Shown in pieces: positions 8,470 to 17,338 of a DNA stretch of 51,276 nt. The position numbers and the translations under genes were made by a program. The notes beneath the pieces were generated by a model. The model was not told the origin of the DNA and did no database searches. It saw nothing but the letters and a program-made list of their open reading frames with translations. Origin of the DNA: Firmicutes bacterium HGW-Firmicutes-4 (lineage in GTDB: Bacteria > Bacillota > Clostridia > Eubacteriales > Eubacteriaceae); NCBI GenBank assembly GCA_002841405.1, contig PGZR01000021.1, forward strand, positions 1-51,276, in the 5' to 3' direction. Each line of letters begins with the position of its first letter. Position 1 is the stretch's first letter.

Positions 8470-10005
8470 TTATTCCGGTTTAATCAGGGTTTCACCGGTC
8501 ATTTCGAGTGGTTTGGGCAGTCCCATCAGATCTAGCAGAGTAGGTGCCACATCGGCCAGACGGCCATCATCTCTCAGGGTGACATTGCCATTGCCGAGCA
8601 GAATGCACTTAACCTGATTGGAGGTATGAGCAGTAAACGGCATATGGGTTTGATAATCGATCATTTTTTCGGCATTGCCATGGTCGGCGGTGACAATCAC
8701 CTTGCCGCCTTTAGCCAGAATCGCGGTGATGACTTTTTTTGCACATACATCGACAACCTGGACGGCTTGCTCGGCTGCTTCGAAAATACCGGTGTGACCA
8801 ACCATGTCAGCATTGGCAAAATTAAGGATCATCAGTTGGTACTTGTCACTTTCGACGGCTTCCACAGCTTTATCAGCCACCTCATCGGCACTCATCTCCG
8901 GCTGCAGATCATAGGTTGCCACATGGGGCGAGGGCACCAGGATCCGGTCTTCCATGGGATATTGTTTTTCCAGCCCGCCATTGAAGAAATAGGTCACATG
9001 GGCATACTTTTCGGTTTCGGCAATACGTAGCTGGGAGATGCCCAGATTGCTTAGATATTCGCCCAGGGTATTATCGATGGTCACCGGTTTATAGGCGATT
9101 GAAACATTTTCAAAGGATTTATCATATTGGGTCATAGTGACAAAATTCAGACCCAGAAAGCCGCTTTTGCGTTCGAATTCCTGGAACTCCGGATCGATAA
9201 AAGCCCGGGTTAATTCTCTGGCCCGGTCAGGTCGGAAATTAAAGAAGATAATCGTATCGTTAGACTTGATGGTTTTATCCTCAACTGTTTCAATGATGGT
9301 TGGCAAAACAAATTCATCGGTGATTTTAGCAGCATAGGTTTCTTCCATGACTTGCAGGGCTGATGTGGCATGATTACCGGCACCCATCGTCATGGCATCG
9401 TAGGCTTTTTCAACCCGATCCCAGCGATTATCGCGATCCATGGCATAGTAACGACCCATCACGGTGGCGATTTTGCCCACCCCTAATTCCGCCATTTTAG
9501 CTTCTAAAGATTTAATATGCCCAATCCCGCTGTCGGGAGCAGTATCCCGGCCATCCATCAGACAATGGACATAGACTCGTTTTAAGCCCTGTTTTTTAGC
9601 CAGGTTCAGTAACGCATAAAGATGGCATTCATGGCTGTGAACCCCGCCATCGGACAATAAGCCCATCAGGTGCAGGGCGCCATTATTTTCCTTGGCAGAG
9701 CGAATCCCTGCCAGAAAGGCCGGGTTGGTAAAAAAATCGCCATCCTCAATGGATTTGGTAATCCGGGTCAGTTCCTGATAGACGATCCGTCCGGCCCCCA
9801 GGTTTAAATGGCCAACCTCGGAATTTCCCATCTGACCTTCGGGCAGACCAACGCCAAGGCCACTGGCAGTGATAAGAGTATGGGGATTGTCCTGGGAGAT
9901 GGCATCAAGAAACGGAGTCTGGGCCTGTTCAACAGCATTGCCCTCGGTACATCTGGTAAAGCCGTAGCCATCCAGAATAATCAGAGCAGTTAAATTTTTA
10001 TTCAT
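8470..10005 (-). CDS. gpmI: 2,3-bisphosphoglycerate-independent phosphoglycerate mutase
   Basis: Interconverts 3- and 2-phosphoglycerate; Mn2+-dependent, alkaline-phosphatase superfamily. About 511 aa from ATG 10005, which has GAAAGGTG at good spacing; the TTG at 10026 is rejected because that ribosome site lies inside it. Visible features: LDGYG (first metal Asp), the phosphoserine motif MGNSEVGHLNLGAGR, MDGRDTAPDSG, FFNFRPDRARELTRA and TADHGNAEKM. Last gene of the cggR-gapA-pgk-tpiA-gpmI run, followed by a terminator. The short gap to tpiA contains part of a repeat element that also forms the end of tpiA. Confidence 0.96.
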   Translation of the reverse strand: MNKNLTALIILDGYGFTRCTEGNAVEQAQTPFLDAISQDNPHTLITASGLGVGLPEGQMGNSEVGHLNLGAGRIVYQELTRITKSIEDGDFFTNPAFLAGIRSAKENNGALHLMGLLSDGGVHSHECHLYALLNLAKKQGLKRVYVHCLMDGRDTAPDSGIGHIKSLEAKMAELGVGKIATVMGRYYAMDRDNRWDRVEKAYDAMTMGAGNHATSALQVMEETYAAKITDEFVLPTIIETVEDKTIKSNDTIIFFNFRPDRARELTRAFIDPEFQEFERKSGFLGLNFVTMTQYDKSFENVSIAYKPVTIDNTLGEYLSNLGISQLRIAETEKYAHVTYFFNGGLEKQYPMEDRILVPSPHVATYDLQPEMSADEVADKAVEAVESDKYQLMILNFANADMVGHTGIFEAAEQAVQVVDVCAKKVITAILAKGGKVIVTADHGNAEKMIDYQTHMPFTAHTSNQVKCILLGNGNVTLRDDGRLADVAPTLLDLMGLPKPLEMTGETLIKPE

Positions 10006-10053
10006 ATGATCACACCTTTCGGTCAAAATATTTTAGGCTATCGTGAGAACCGT

Positions 10054-10147
10054 ACCGACCAATTGTTAATCTGTTGTTCGCCGCGGAATCGGACAGGCTA
10101 CGCCGTGTCCGCTCCGATGCGTACAACATGATGTAACAATTGTCGGT
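10054..10147 (-). repeat. short interspersed inverted-repeat element, copy B, fused to tpiA
   Basis: About 94 bp with terminal inverted repeats (ACCGACCAATTGTTA on the plus strand left; TAACAATTGTCGGT at the right). Read on the minus strand it shares ends and two inner blocks (CATCATGTTGT, GGCGAACAA.AGATT) with copy A at 5102-5168, and has an extra inner segment with its own GC-rich inverted repeat (GCGGACACGG / CCTGTCCGATT region). It supplies the last 26 codons and the stop codon of tpiA. Confidence 0.75.
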
Positions 10148-10848
10148 GATGCGCCACCGACCAGGGCGCCGTCGATGTTATCCATGGCCATCAGGTCTTT
10201 GATGTTTTCGGGGTTGACGGAACCGCCGTATTGAATGCGGACTTTTTGGGCGGCGTCTTCGCCGAACATTTTGGCGATGGTTTGACGGACCCAGCCACAG
10301 GCTTCATTGGCTTCTTCTTTGCTGGCAGTTTTGCCAGTGCCGATGGCCCAGATTGGTTCGTAGGCAACGACGACCTTAGTGATATCTTCAATGCCTTTTA
10401 GACCCGCTTCCATCTGACCGACAACTTTAGCTTCGGCTTTTCCGCTTTCCCGTTCGGCCAGAGTTTCACCGCAGCAAACGATCGGGGTAATCCCCAGGGT
10501 TAGGGCTTTGATGGCTTTTTTATTGACGGTTTCGTCGGTTTCGTTAAAGTATTCCCGTCTTTCAGAATGGCCAATCAAGACATATTTGACGCCAATGGCT
10601 TGCAGCATTTCTCCGGAAATTTCGCCGGTGAAAGCACCATTTTTTTCAAAGTGCATATTCTGAGCGCCGATGCCAACATTGGAATCCTTGGCCATTTCCA
10701 CCGCTTTTTGCAGACCCAGATAGGTGGGACAAAAAACCACTTCAGCTGCTGCGCCAGCGACCAAAGGTAATAGTGTGTTCATCAATTTTTCAGTTTCAAA
10801 AATATCATTATTCATTTTCCAGTTTCCAGCAATAATTGGTTTTCGCAT
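10066..10848 (-). CDS. tpiA: triosephosphate isomerase with repeat-derived C-terminus
   Basis: Interconverts dihydroxyacetone phosphate and glyceraldehyde 3-phosphate; TIM barrel, normally about 250 aa. The catalytic residues are present: Lys11 (GNWKMN), His94 (IGHSERR), Glu164 (AYEPIWAIGTGK), plus the phosphate-binding YGGSV and GGAS loops. After GGAS (232-234), where the family normally adds about 15 residues forming the last helix, this protein reads a Cys/Arg-rich tail of 26 residues (PTIVTSCCTHRS onward) that is entirely encoded by the inverted-repeat element at 10054-10147. The usual C-terminal helix is therefore lost. Since the active site is complete it may still work, perhaps less stably, or another tpiA exists elsewhere. 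It lies 11 bases after pgk in the glycolytic operon. Confidence 0.85.
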   Translation of the reverse strand: MRKPIIAGNWKMNNDIFETEKLMNTLLPLVAGAAAEVVFCPTYLGLQKAVEMAKDSNVGIGAQNMHFEKNGAFTGEISGEMLQAIGVKYVLIGHSERREYFNETDETVNKKAIKALTLGITPIVCCGETLAERESGKAEAKVVGQMEAGLKGIEDITKVVVAYEPIWAIGTGKTASKEEANEACGWVRQTIAKMFGEDAAQKVRIQYGGSVNPENIKDLMAMDNIDGALVGGASPTIVTSCCTHRSGHGVACPIPRRTTD

Positions 10849-10859
10849 CGTATTCTCCT

Positions 10860-12050
10860 TTATTTATCTTGTAAGATTTCAATACCGGGCAGTTTTTTTC
10901 CTTCGAGGAATTCCAGTGAGGCGCCGCCGCCGGTGGAAATGTGACTCATACCCTCTTCGTAGCCGAGGATTTTTACTGCTGCGGCTGAATCCCCGCCACC
11001 GATGATGGTAATGGCGTCCGAATCTGACATGGCTTTTGCTACAGCTTCAGTTCCTTTAGCAAAAGCAGCCATTTCAAATACACCCATGGGGCCGTTCCAG
11101 ATCACTGTTTTAGCGTCCAGTATGGCTTTGCTAAAGGTGGCCGCTGTTACCGGACCGATATCCAGTCCCAATGAATTAGCGGGAATAGCATTGATATCGA
11201 CAACCACAAATGGAGCATCAGCGGCAAAGGTTTCGGCAGCCACCACGTCTACTGGCAATAACAGGTTGACTCCTTTGGCCTTGGCTTTGGCAACTAACTC
11301 GTTGGCCAGTTCCATTTTGTCTTCTTCCAGCAGCGATTTTCCAATCTCATAGCCCTGCGCTTTCAGAAAGGTGAAGGCCATGCCGCCACCAATGATCAGA
11401 GTATCCACTTTATCAAGCAGGTTGTTGATTACGCCGATCTTATCGGAAACTTTTGAACCACCCAGAATAGCCACAAAAGGCCGTTCTGGTTTGTCCAGAG
11501 CTTTGCCCATAAAATCCAACTCTTTCTGAATCAGGAAGCCTGAAACGCCAGGTAAATACTCGGCAATCCCTACGGTTGAAGCATGAGCCCGGTGCGCGGT
11601 TCCAAAGGCATCATTGACAAAAACGTCGCCCAAGTCAGCCAGATCTTTAGCAAAACCATGATCATTTTTCTCTTCTTCGCCCCGGAAACGGGTATTCTGA
11701 AGCAACAGTACATCACCTGGTTTTAGTCCTGCTGCAGCGGCAACGGTGACCGATCCCGTAACTGCGCCATCATCATTGAAGATCACTGGTTTTTTTAATA
11801 ATTCGGATAGTTTTTTTGCAACTGGTTCCAGAGAGTATTTGGGATTGGGCTGATTTTTGGGTCGGCCCATATGTGACATCAAAATCAATGAAGCACCCTG
11901 TTCCAGGATATAATTAATTGTTGGTAATGCGGCGGTGATTCGGGTTTCATCAGTAATGACGCCGTTTTCATCCAATGGCACATTAAAGTCGGCCCGCATT
12001 AAAACTTTTTTTCCTTTTAAATCAATATCAGATACTGTTTTTTTACTCAT
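10860..12050 (-). CDS. pgk: phosphoglycerate kinase
   Basis: Substrate-level ATP formation from 1,3-bisphosphoglycerate. 396 aa, full length. N-domain signature [17 protein letters not shown], substrate Arg in SHMGRP, hinge and nucleotide site [11 protein letters not shown] and [10 protein letters not shown]-terminal GGGDSAAAV. The ATG is preceded by GAGAGGATAAAAAA. Second half of the glycolytic operon: gapA upstream across a 215-bp gap with a terminator-like hairpin, tpiA 11 bases downstream. Confidence 0.97.
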   Translation of the reverse strand: MSKKTVSDIDLKGKKVLMRADFNVPLDENGVITDETRITAALPTINYILEQGASLILMSHMGRPKNQPNPKYSLEPVAKKLSELLKKPVIFNDDGAVTGSVTVAAAAGLKPGDVLLLQNTRFRGEEEKNDHGFAKDLADLGDVFVNDAFGTAHRAHASTVGIAEYLPGVSGFLIQKELDFMGKALDKPERPFVAILGGSKVSDKIGVINNLLDKVDTLIIGGGMAFTFLKAQGYEIGKSLLEEDKMELANELVAKAKAKGVNLLLPVDVVAAETFAADAPFVVVDINAIPANSLGLDIGPVTAATFSKAILDAKTVIWNGPMGVFEMAAFAKGTEAVAKAMSDSDAITIIGGGDSAAAVKILGYEEGMSHISTGGGASLEFLEGKKLPGIEILQDK

Positions 12051-12105
12051 TTTTTTATCCTCTCGATTTTCAATTCGTTATCTTTCAGTTACCGTCAAGC
12101 TGCCA

Positions 12106-12124
12106 TACCGACCAATTATCGGTA
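12106..12124. repeat. short palindrome resembling joined ends of the repeat element
   Basis: TACCGACCAATTATCGGTA: the outer bases match the joined outer ends of the elements at 5102 and 10054. It may be a footprint or internally deleted copy; the alternative is an unrelated hairpin in the pgk leader. Too short to decide. Confidence 0.35.
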
Positions 12125-12177
12125 CTGCTTTTTGTTTTAATTAAAACGGTTTTTTTTGATTTTCGCTTTATAAACAA

Positions 12178-12218
12178 TTTCAGAAGCTTTTGCAATGTTT
12201 TTGCATAAGCTTCTGAAA
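12178..12218 (-). terminator. hairpin between gapA and pgk (terminator or attenuator)
   Basis: Long nearly perfect stem (TTTCAGAAGCTT.TGCA / TGCA.AAGCTTCTGAAA) on the minus strand, followed by TTGTTTATAAA, a poor T run. It lies about 50 bases past the gapA stop and would end or slow transcription between gapA and pgk, or protect the 3' end of a gapA message. Confidence 0.6.
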
Positions 12219-12265
12219 AGTTTTTTGTAGGTTATTGAATTATTTTTTAAAGCTATTTAAGATGA

Positions 12266-13294
<1,029 letters not shown>

Positions 13295-13301
13295 TCACGT
13301 G

Positions 13302-14300
13302 CTATTTTGCGTCTGACATGGTTTGTAATTTTCTTAATATCTCTCTGGCGGCGCTTTCATCGGTGATCAGGACAATGTTTTGGCGGATCCGACTGACCGC
13401 AATAATCGCTTCAGCTTTGGTAACTCCACCGGCTACCGCAATGACGTGGGGTATTTTTTTGAAATTATCGATACCGATCCCAATGGTACTAGATGGCGAA
13501 ATTACCTGACCGTCAATGTCGAAGTAATGGCCAAAGGCTTCAGCCACGGCGCCCTGCTGTAATATCTTGCGCTTCTCGGCGGTGGCTAAATTGCGCCAGT
13601 CGGCCAGCACATCGGCCCGACCCAGTCCGAAGATAAAGATATCAATGTTGTCCATTTTATTGAATACCCTTTTTATCTCAGGATAATCTTTTAATGCTTC
13701 CAATAATCGCTGATCAATGTTATCCGGTAAATGAAGGAGCTCATAATTAGAATGAAGCTTAAGTCCCATTTCGGCCACCACGTTGTTAGCCTGGGTGGAA
13801 TGGCTTTTTCCGATCCCGCCCCGGGCAGGGATGACATAGACGTCGGGATAAAAGGCTTCCCGCATTTCATCGGCTACGGCTGCGGTACAGCTGCCGCCAG
13901 TTAATGCCAGGGTATCCTTATATTTCATCACCGACAAAACATATTTTGCCCCGGAACGTCCCATAAATCGCAGGACCTCATAATTCATATCCATATCGCC
14001 GGGACAAATAATCACCCGTTTGAGATGGAGACGATCCATCAGTTCTTTTTCTAATTGTTCCAGACCGTTGTAGGTGTAGAGCAGGCTTTTCAGCTGGATC
14101 AGCGCTTCCTTACCGGCATCGGTGATGACAACCCCCTGCCGTTCTACTGACACCAGCTTTTGAGTTTGAAAAAAATCGATCTCATTACGTACCTGACGCT
14201 CACTCATATCCAGAACAAAGGCAAGATTCCTCCGTCCGATGGGCTGCTCACTGCTGATGGTTGACAAAATATTGTAACGCATTTCAATGAGACGATTCAC
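13302..14300 (-). CDS. cggR: central glycolytic gene regulator CggR (SorC/DeoR family)
   Basis: Repressor of the gapA operon in Firmicutes, relieved by fructose-1,6-bisphosphate. It has an N-terminal helix-turn-helix (PIGRRNLAFVLDMSERQVRNEIDFFQ, residues about 21-46) and a C-terminal SorC-type sugar-binding domain with GGSCTAAVADEM, GRADVLADW and GGVTKAEAI. About 332 aa from GTG 14300. The start is doubtful: the bases upstream in the same frame translate to ELQQLVAPEV, which matches the known N-terminus of CggR proteins, but there is no ATG/GTG/TTG in that stretch and a TAG three codons further up. Either the protein starts late or the 5' end is damaged. It lies 107 bases after rpoN. Confidence 0.88.
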   Translation of the reverse strand: MNRLIEMRYNILSTISSEQPIGRRNLAFVLDMSERQVRNEIDFFQTQKLVSVERQGVVITDAGKEALIQLKSLLYTYNGLEQLEKELMDRLHLKRVIICPGDMDMNYEVLRFMGRSGAKYVLSVMKYKDTLALTGGSCTAAVADEMREAFYPDVYVIPARGGIGKSHSTQANNVVAEMGLKLHSNYELLHLPDNIDQRLLEALKDYPEIKRVFNKMDNIDIFIFGLGRADVLADWRNLATAEKRKILQQGAVAEAFGHYFDIDGQVISPSSTIGIGIDNFKKIPHVIAVAGGVTKAEAIIAVSRIRQNIVLITDESAAREILRKLQTMSDAK

Positions 14301-14407
14301 TTCCGGAGCGACAAGCTGTTGAAGTTCAAAAAACTAAAAGAAAATCCCAGACTTGATTTCCCCGGATCTTCAGTCATACACACAGTGATTAGTCTTTGGT
14401 TGATGGT

Positions 14408-15859
14408 CTACCGGTATTCTTTTCGTTTGGAGGAAGGTTGGATCAAAAGCGCTTCCCGATATTTGGCAACCGTTCGTCTGGCCACATCCAGATTTTTCTG
14501 CTGCAATAATTCTGATATTTTTTGATCGCTGAGCGGCTTTTTCTTATCTTCGTTGTCGATCAATTCTTTGATATAACCTTTGATCGCATCGGAAGAACGG
14601 TCTTCTTCACCCTGGGTAAAACCGCGCTTAAAGAAAAACTTCAGGGCAAAGGTCCCCTTGGGGGTTTGAATGTATTTGCCCCGAATGGCCCGACTCACCG
14701 TGGACTCATGGACTTCAATGGTATCGGCAATTGTTTTAAGGGTTAAGGGCCGCAGATCGCCCACTCCTTCAAAGAAAAAACTGCGCTGGGACTCGGCAAT
14801 CGCCATGATCACTTTTTTGATGGTATCCCGCCGCTGTTCGATACTTTTAATCAGAAAAGCGGCGCTATCCAGTTTTTTTTCCAGATAGAGTTTGGTTTCA
14901 TCATTTTTGTCCGCGTTTTTCAGCAACCCCTTATAATAATTATTGATCCGCAGCCGGGGGGCTGATACATCATTAACCTTCACCACCAGTTCATCATTGA
15001 CAATTTCGATGCTCCCATCCGGGATCACATAGGAAACCCGTTCCGAACAGGAAAATTCCCGGCCGGGCTTAGGTTCCAGGGTTTTGATCACCTCTTTAAA
15101 TTCATAAACATCTTCAATCGTCAAACCGGTATCCTGGGCGATCCGCTTGAACTGATTATCGGCCAGATCAAGCAGATGATTTTTAACAATGTCCATAAAC
15201 ACTTCATCGTCATCATACCCTATCTGACGCAGTTGAATCAGTAAACATTCTTCAATGTTGCGGCAACCCACCCCGCAGGGATCAAAGCCCTGGATGATCG
15301 CGATCATTTTCTGGATACTTTCTTCGTCAACATCTAAAATGCTTTTAACATAGTCGATGTCGATGATCAGGTAACCGTTATCATCGATGCAGTCGATTAA
15401 ATATTCGCCGACTAGTTTTTCCAGCGGACTGAGATTTTTCTCGAGCATATTAAATTGAAAATGCAGATATTCATATAGGGTTTTCTCCTGGGATGTGAAT
15501 TTCTCAAAGCCATACTCATCATCGGTGTCGCCACTTGATTGCGTCTGGCCCCGGTAATCAGAATTCTCCATGCTGTGAAAATACTCATCCCATTGGATTT
15601 CATCTTTAGGTGGCTGCTCCACCACCGGTTCTTCTTTAACCAGTTCTCCCTTTGGTGGGGCGCCATCCTCATTAACCGGTACCACCTCTTTGATGGACAC
15701 CTCATTAAATTCCAGCACCGGATTTTCCATAATTTCGGTTTCGATCAGACCATTCAGTTCCATGGCTGTCAGCTGAAGAATTTCAATGGATTGACGCATC
15801 TCCTGGGTCATAATCAGTTTTTGGGTTTGGGTCATATTTAAATCAAATTTGATATTCAT
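14408..15859 (-). CDS. rpoN: RNA polymerase sigma-54 factor
   Basis: Alternative sigma factor that needs AAA+ activators. 483 aa, full length. Region I is Gln/Leu-rich at the N-terminus (QTQKLIMTQEMRQSIEILQL), followed by an acidic region II (about residues 60-115), the core-binding domain, a helix-turn-helix (VHESTVSRAIRGKY) and the RpoN box ARRTVAKYREAL near the C-terminus. The ATG follows CAGGTGAAGAA. A terminator lies just upstream after trxB, so it probably has its own promoter (see 15920-15949). In Firmicutes rpoN often sits directly before cggR-gapA, as here. No -24/-12 promoter was recognised in the window, so its targets lie elsewhere. Confidence 0.95.
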   Translation of the reverse strand: MNIKFDLNMTQTQKLIMTQEMRQSIEILQLTAMELNGLIETEIMENPVLEFNEVSIKEVVPVNEDGAPPKGELVKEEPVVEQPPKDEIQWDEYFHSMENSDYRGQTQSSGDTDDEYGFEKFTSQEKTLYEYLHFQFNMLEKNLSPLEKLVGEYLIDCIDDNGYLIIDIDYVKSILDVDEESIQKMIAIIQGFDPCGVGCRNIEECLLIQLRQIGYDDDEVFMDIVKNHLLDLADNQFKRIAQDTGLTIEDVYEFKEVIKTLEPKPGREFSCSERVSYVIPDGSIEIVNDELVVKVNDVSAPRLRINNYYKGLLKNADKNDETKLYLEKKLDSAAFLIKSIEQRRDTIKKVIMAIAESQRSFFFEGVGDLRPLTLKTIADTIEVHESTVSRAIRGKYIQTPKGTFALKFFFKRGFTQGEEDRSSDAIKGYIKELIDNEDKKKPLSDQKISELLQQKNLDVARRTVAKYREALLIQPSSKRKEYR

Positions 15860-15898
15860 TTCTTCACCTGATTGTTTTTTATTTCTGCATCAAAAAAA

Positions 15899-15917
15899 GA
15901 CTAACTTTCGTTAGTCC
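15899..15917 (-). terminator. trxB terminator
   Basis: GACTAAC, loop GAAA, GTTAGTC, then seven T residues on the minus strand, 16 bases past the trxB stop. It closes the flgB-to-trxB transcript. Confidence 0.8.
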
Positions 15918-15919
15918 TA

Positions 15920-15949
15920 ATCATATCACAATCTACTTGAGTTCTTCAA
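15920..15949 (-). promoter_or_regulatory. possible SigA promoter for rpoN inside the end of trxB
   Basis: TTGAAG (15949-15944), 18-bp spacer, TATGAT (15925-15920). The start site would fall within the terminator hairpin, so transcripts begun here would lack one arm and escape termination. Confidence 0.35.
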
Positions 15950-16850
15950 TGTATTTGATCACATTTACTGCTGCAATGGCACCATCGGCAGTGGCTGTGA
16001 CCACTTGACGGAGGGATTTGCGGCGGATATCGCCGGCGGCAAAGATCCCCGGGATGTTGGTGCGCATTTCATCGTCTGTGATCAGATAATCGCGGGCATC
16101 CCGCTCCAGCAGGCCCACAAAGGCTTCGGAATTGGGTTTCTGACCAACAAAAACAAAAACGCCATCAATCGGGACTTCGGTAACCTCACCGGAACCCACA
16201 TTTTTGACCATGATCGCTTCTACCTGACCATTGCCTTTAATTTCTTCAACCACGGAACTGAGCATCATTGATATTTTATCACTTTCCTGAATGCGCTGCT
16301 GAAGAATTTTAGCCCCCCGGAGCTCATCACGGCGATGGATGATGATAATTTCACGGGCAAATTTTGTCAGGTATAAGGCTTCTTCTAAAGCGGTATCCCC
16401 GCCGCCGATGACGGCAACCTTTAAGCCTTTGAAAAAATTGGCATCACAGGTGGCACAATAGGAGACTCCCATACCGCGCAGTTCCCGTTCCCCTTTACAG
16501 CCAATCAGCTTGGGTTCGGCGCCGGTCGCCATGATAATGGTCTGTGTTTCCAGCTTGCCGGAATCGGTTTCGATGATAAATCCAGTTTCCGTTTTTTGGG
16601 CACTGCGGTAGGTTCGAGTCGCAAACGCAACCCCAAACTCTTCGCATTGCTGGCGCATCCGCTCGGTTAAACCGGGGCCCGTGCTGTCGGGTGGAGAACC
16701 GGGATAGTTTTCGATCTCCCAGCTGGTGGCAATCTGTCCGCCGATGCCACCTTTTTCAATAATCAAAACCTTCAATGCTCCCCGGGCTGCGTAGATACCG
16801 GCGGCCAAACCAGCTGGTCCGGCGCCCACTATAATTGTATCGTAAATCAT
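15933..16850 (-). CDS. trxB: thioredoxin reductase
   Basis: FAD/NADPH flavoenzyme that reduces thioredoxin. 305 aa. FAD-binding GAGPAGLAAGIYAAR at the N-terminus, redox-active Cys132/Cys135 (CATC), NADPH-binding GGGDTALEEA, and the C-terminal FAD motif FAAGDIRRK. It lies 38 bases after fliJ and ends at a strong terminator, so it probably rides on the flagellar operon transcript. No flagellar role is implied by its sequence. Confidence 0.95.
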   Translation of the reverse strand: MIYDTIIVGAGPAGLAAGIYAARGALKVLIIEKGGIGGQIATSWEIENYPGSPPDSTGPGLTERMRQQCEEFGVAFATRTYRSAQKTETGFIIETDSGKLETQTIIMATGAEPKLIGCKGERELRGMGVSYCATCDANFFKGLKVAVIGGGDTALEEALYLTKFAREIIIIHRRDELRGAKILQQRIQESDKISMMLSSVVEEIKGNGQVEAIMVKNVGSGEVTEVPIDGVFVFVGQKPNSEAFVGLLERDARDYLITDDEMRTNIPGIFAAGDIRRKSLRQVVTATADGAIAAVNVIKYIEELK

Positions 16851-16888
16851 CTCAACACCTCTTTCTCATATTTGACTTTTCCTGATGG

Positions 16889-17338
16889 TCAGGATCCATC
16901 CTTCATAATTTTGCTGGTGGTAATAAATTCTTCCATCTCTTTTTCGTTTTCCTTAACCATTTCTTTTTTATACTCGTCATAGCGGTTTTCTTTAACAATT
17001 TCCAGAGACCTTGTTTCCAGTTTTAAATTCTTCACCACTTCAATCTGAATATCAATTTTTTCGGTGATTTCATCAATTCTCTTTTCAATTATCTGGATCT
17101 GTTCTTTTAGAAAGGACATATAGTGAATATAAACCTGACAGGCCGTTGGGGTGATGGAGTTGGCCATATCCCGTTCATAGTTTTTCTGGCATTTTTCCTG
17201 CTGGTCTTCCAGCTCCAGCTGTTTATCCATTTCGTCACTTAATTGCCGGGTCAGCCCGCCCAGTATCATCATTTCATTTTCCAGATTTTGATCTTTATAG
17301 GAAAGCAGCTTTCCTAAATGGAATTGGAACTTTTTCAT
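16889..17338 (-). CDS. fliJ: flagellar export chaperone/ATPase stalk protein FliJ
   Basis: 149-aa, almost wholly coiled-coil, highly charged protein beginning KFQFHLGKLLSYKDQNLENEMM. FliJ links the FliI ATPase ring to the export gate and escorts substrates. Sequence conservation is low in this family; the call rests on length, coiled coil, the Phe-x-Leu..Leu..K N-terminal pattern and position. The start ATG overlaps the fliI stop by four bases (ATGA), so the two are translationally coupled. Confidence 0.85.
   Translation of the reverse strand: MKKFQFHLGKLLSYKDQNLENEMMILGGLTRQLSDEMDKQLELEDQQEKCQKNYERDMANSITPTACQVYIHYMSFLKEQIQIIEKRIDEITEKIDIQIEVVKNLKLETRSLEIVKENRYDEYKKEMVKENEKEMEEFITTSKIMKDGS

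Noticed and set aside
10191..10391. 66-codon frame within tpiA in another frame
   Set aside because: Shadow of tpiA; the real frame carries all catalytic motifs.
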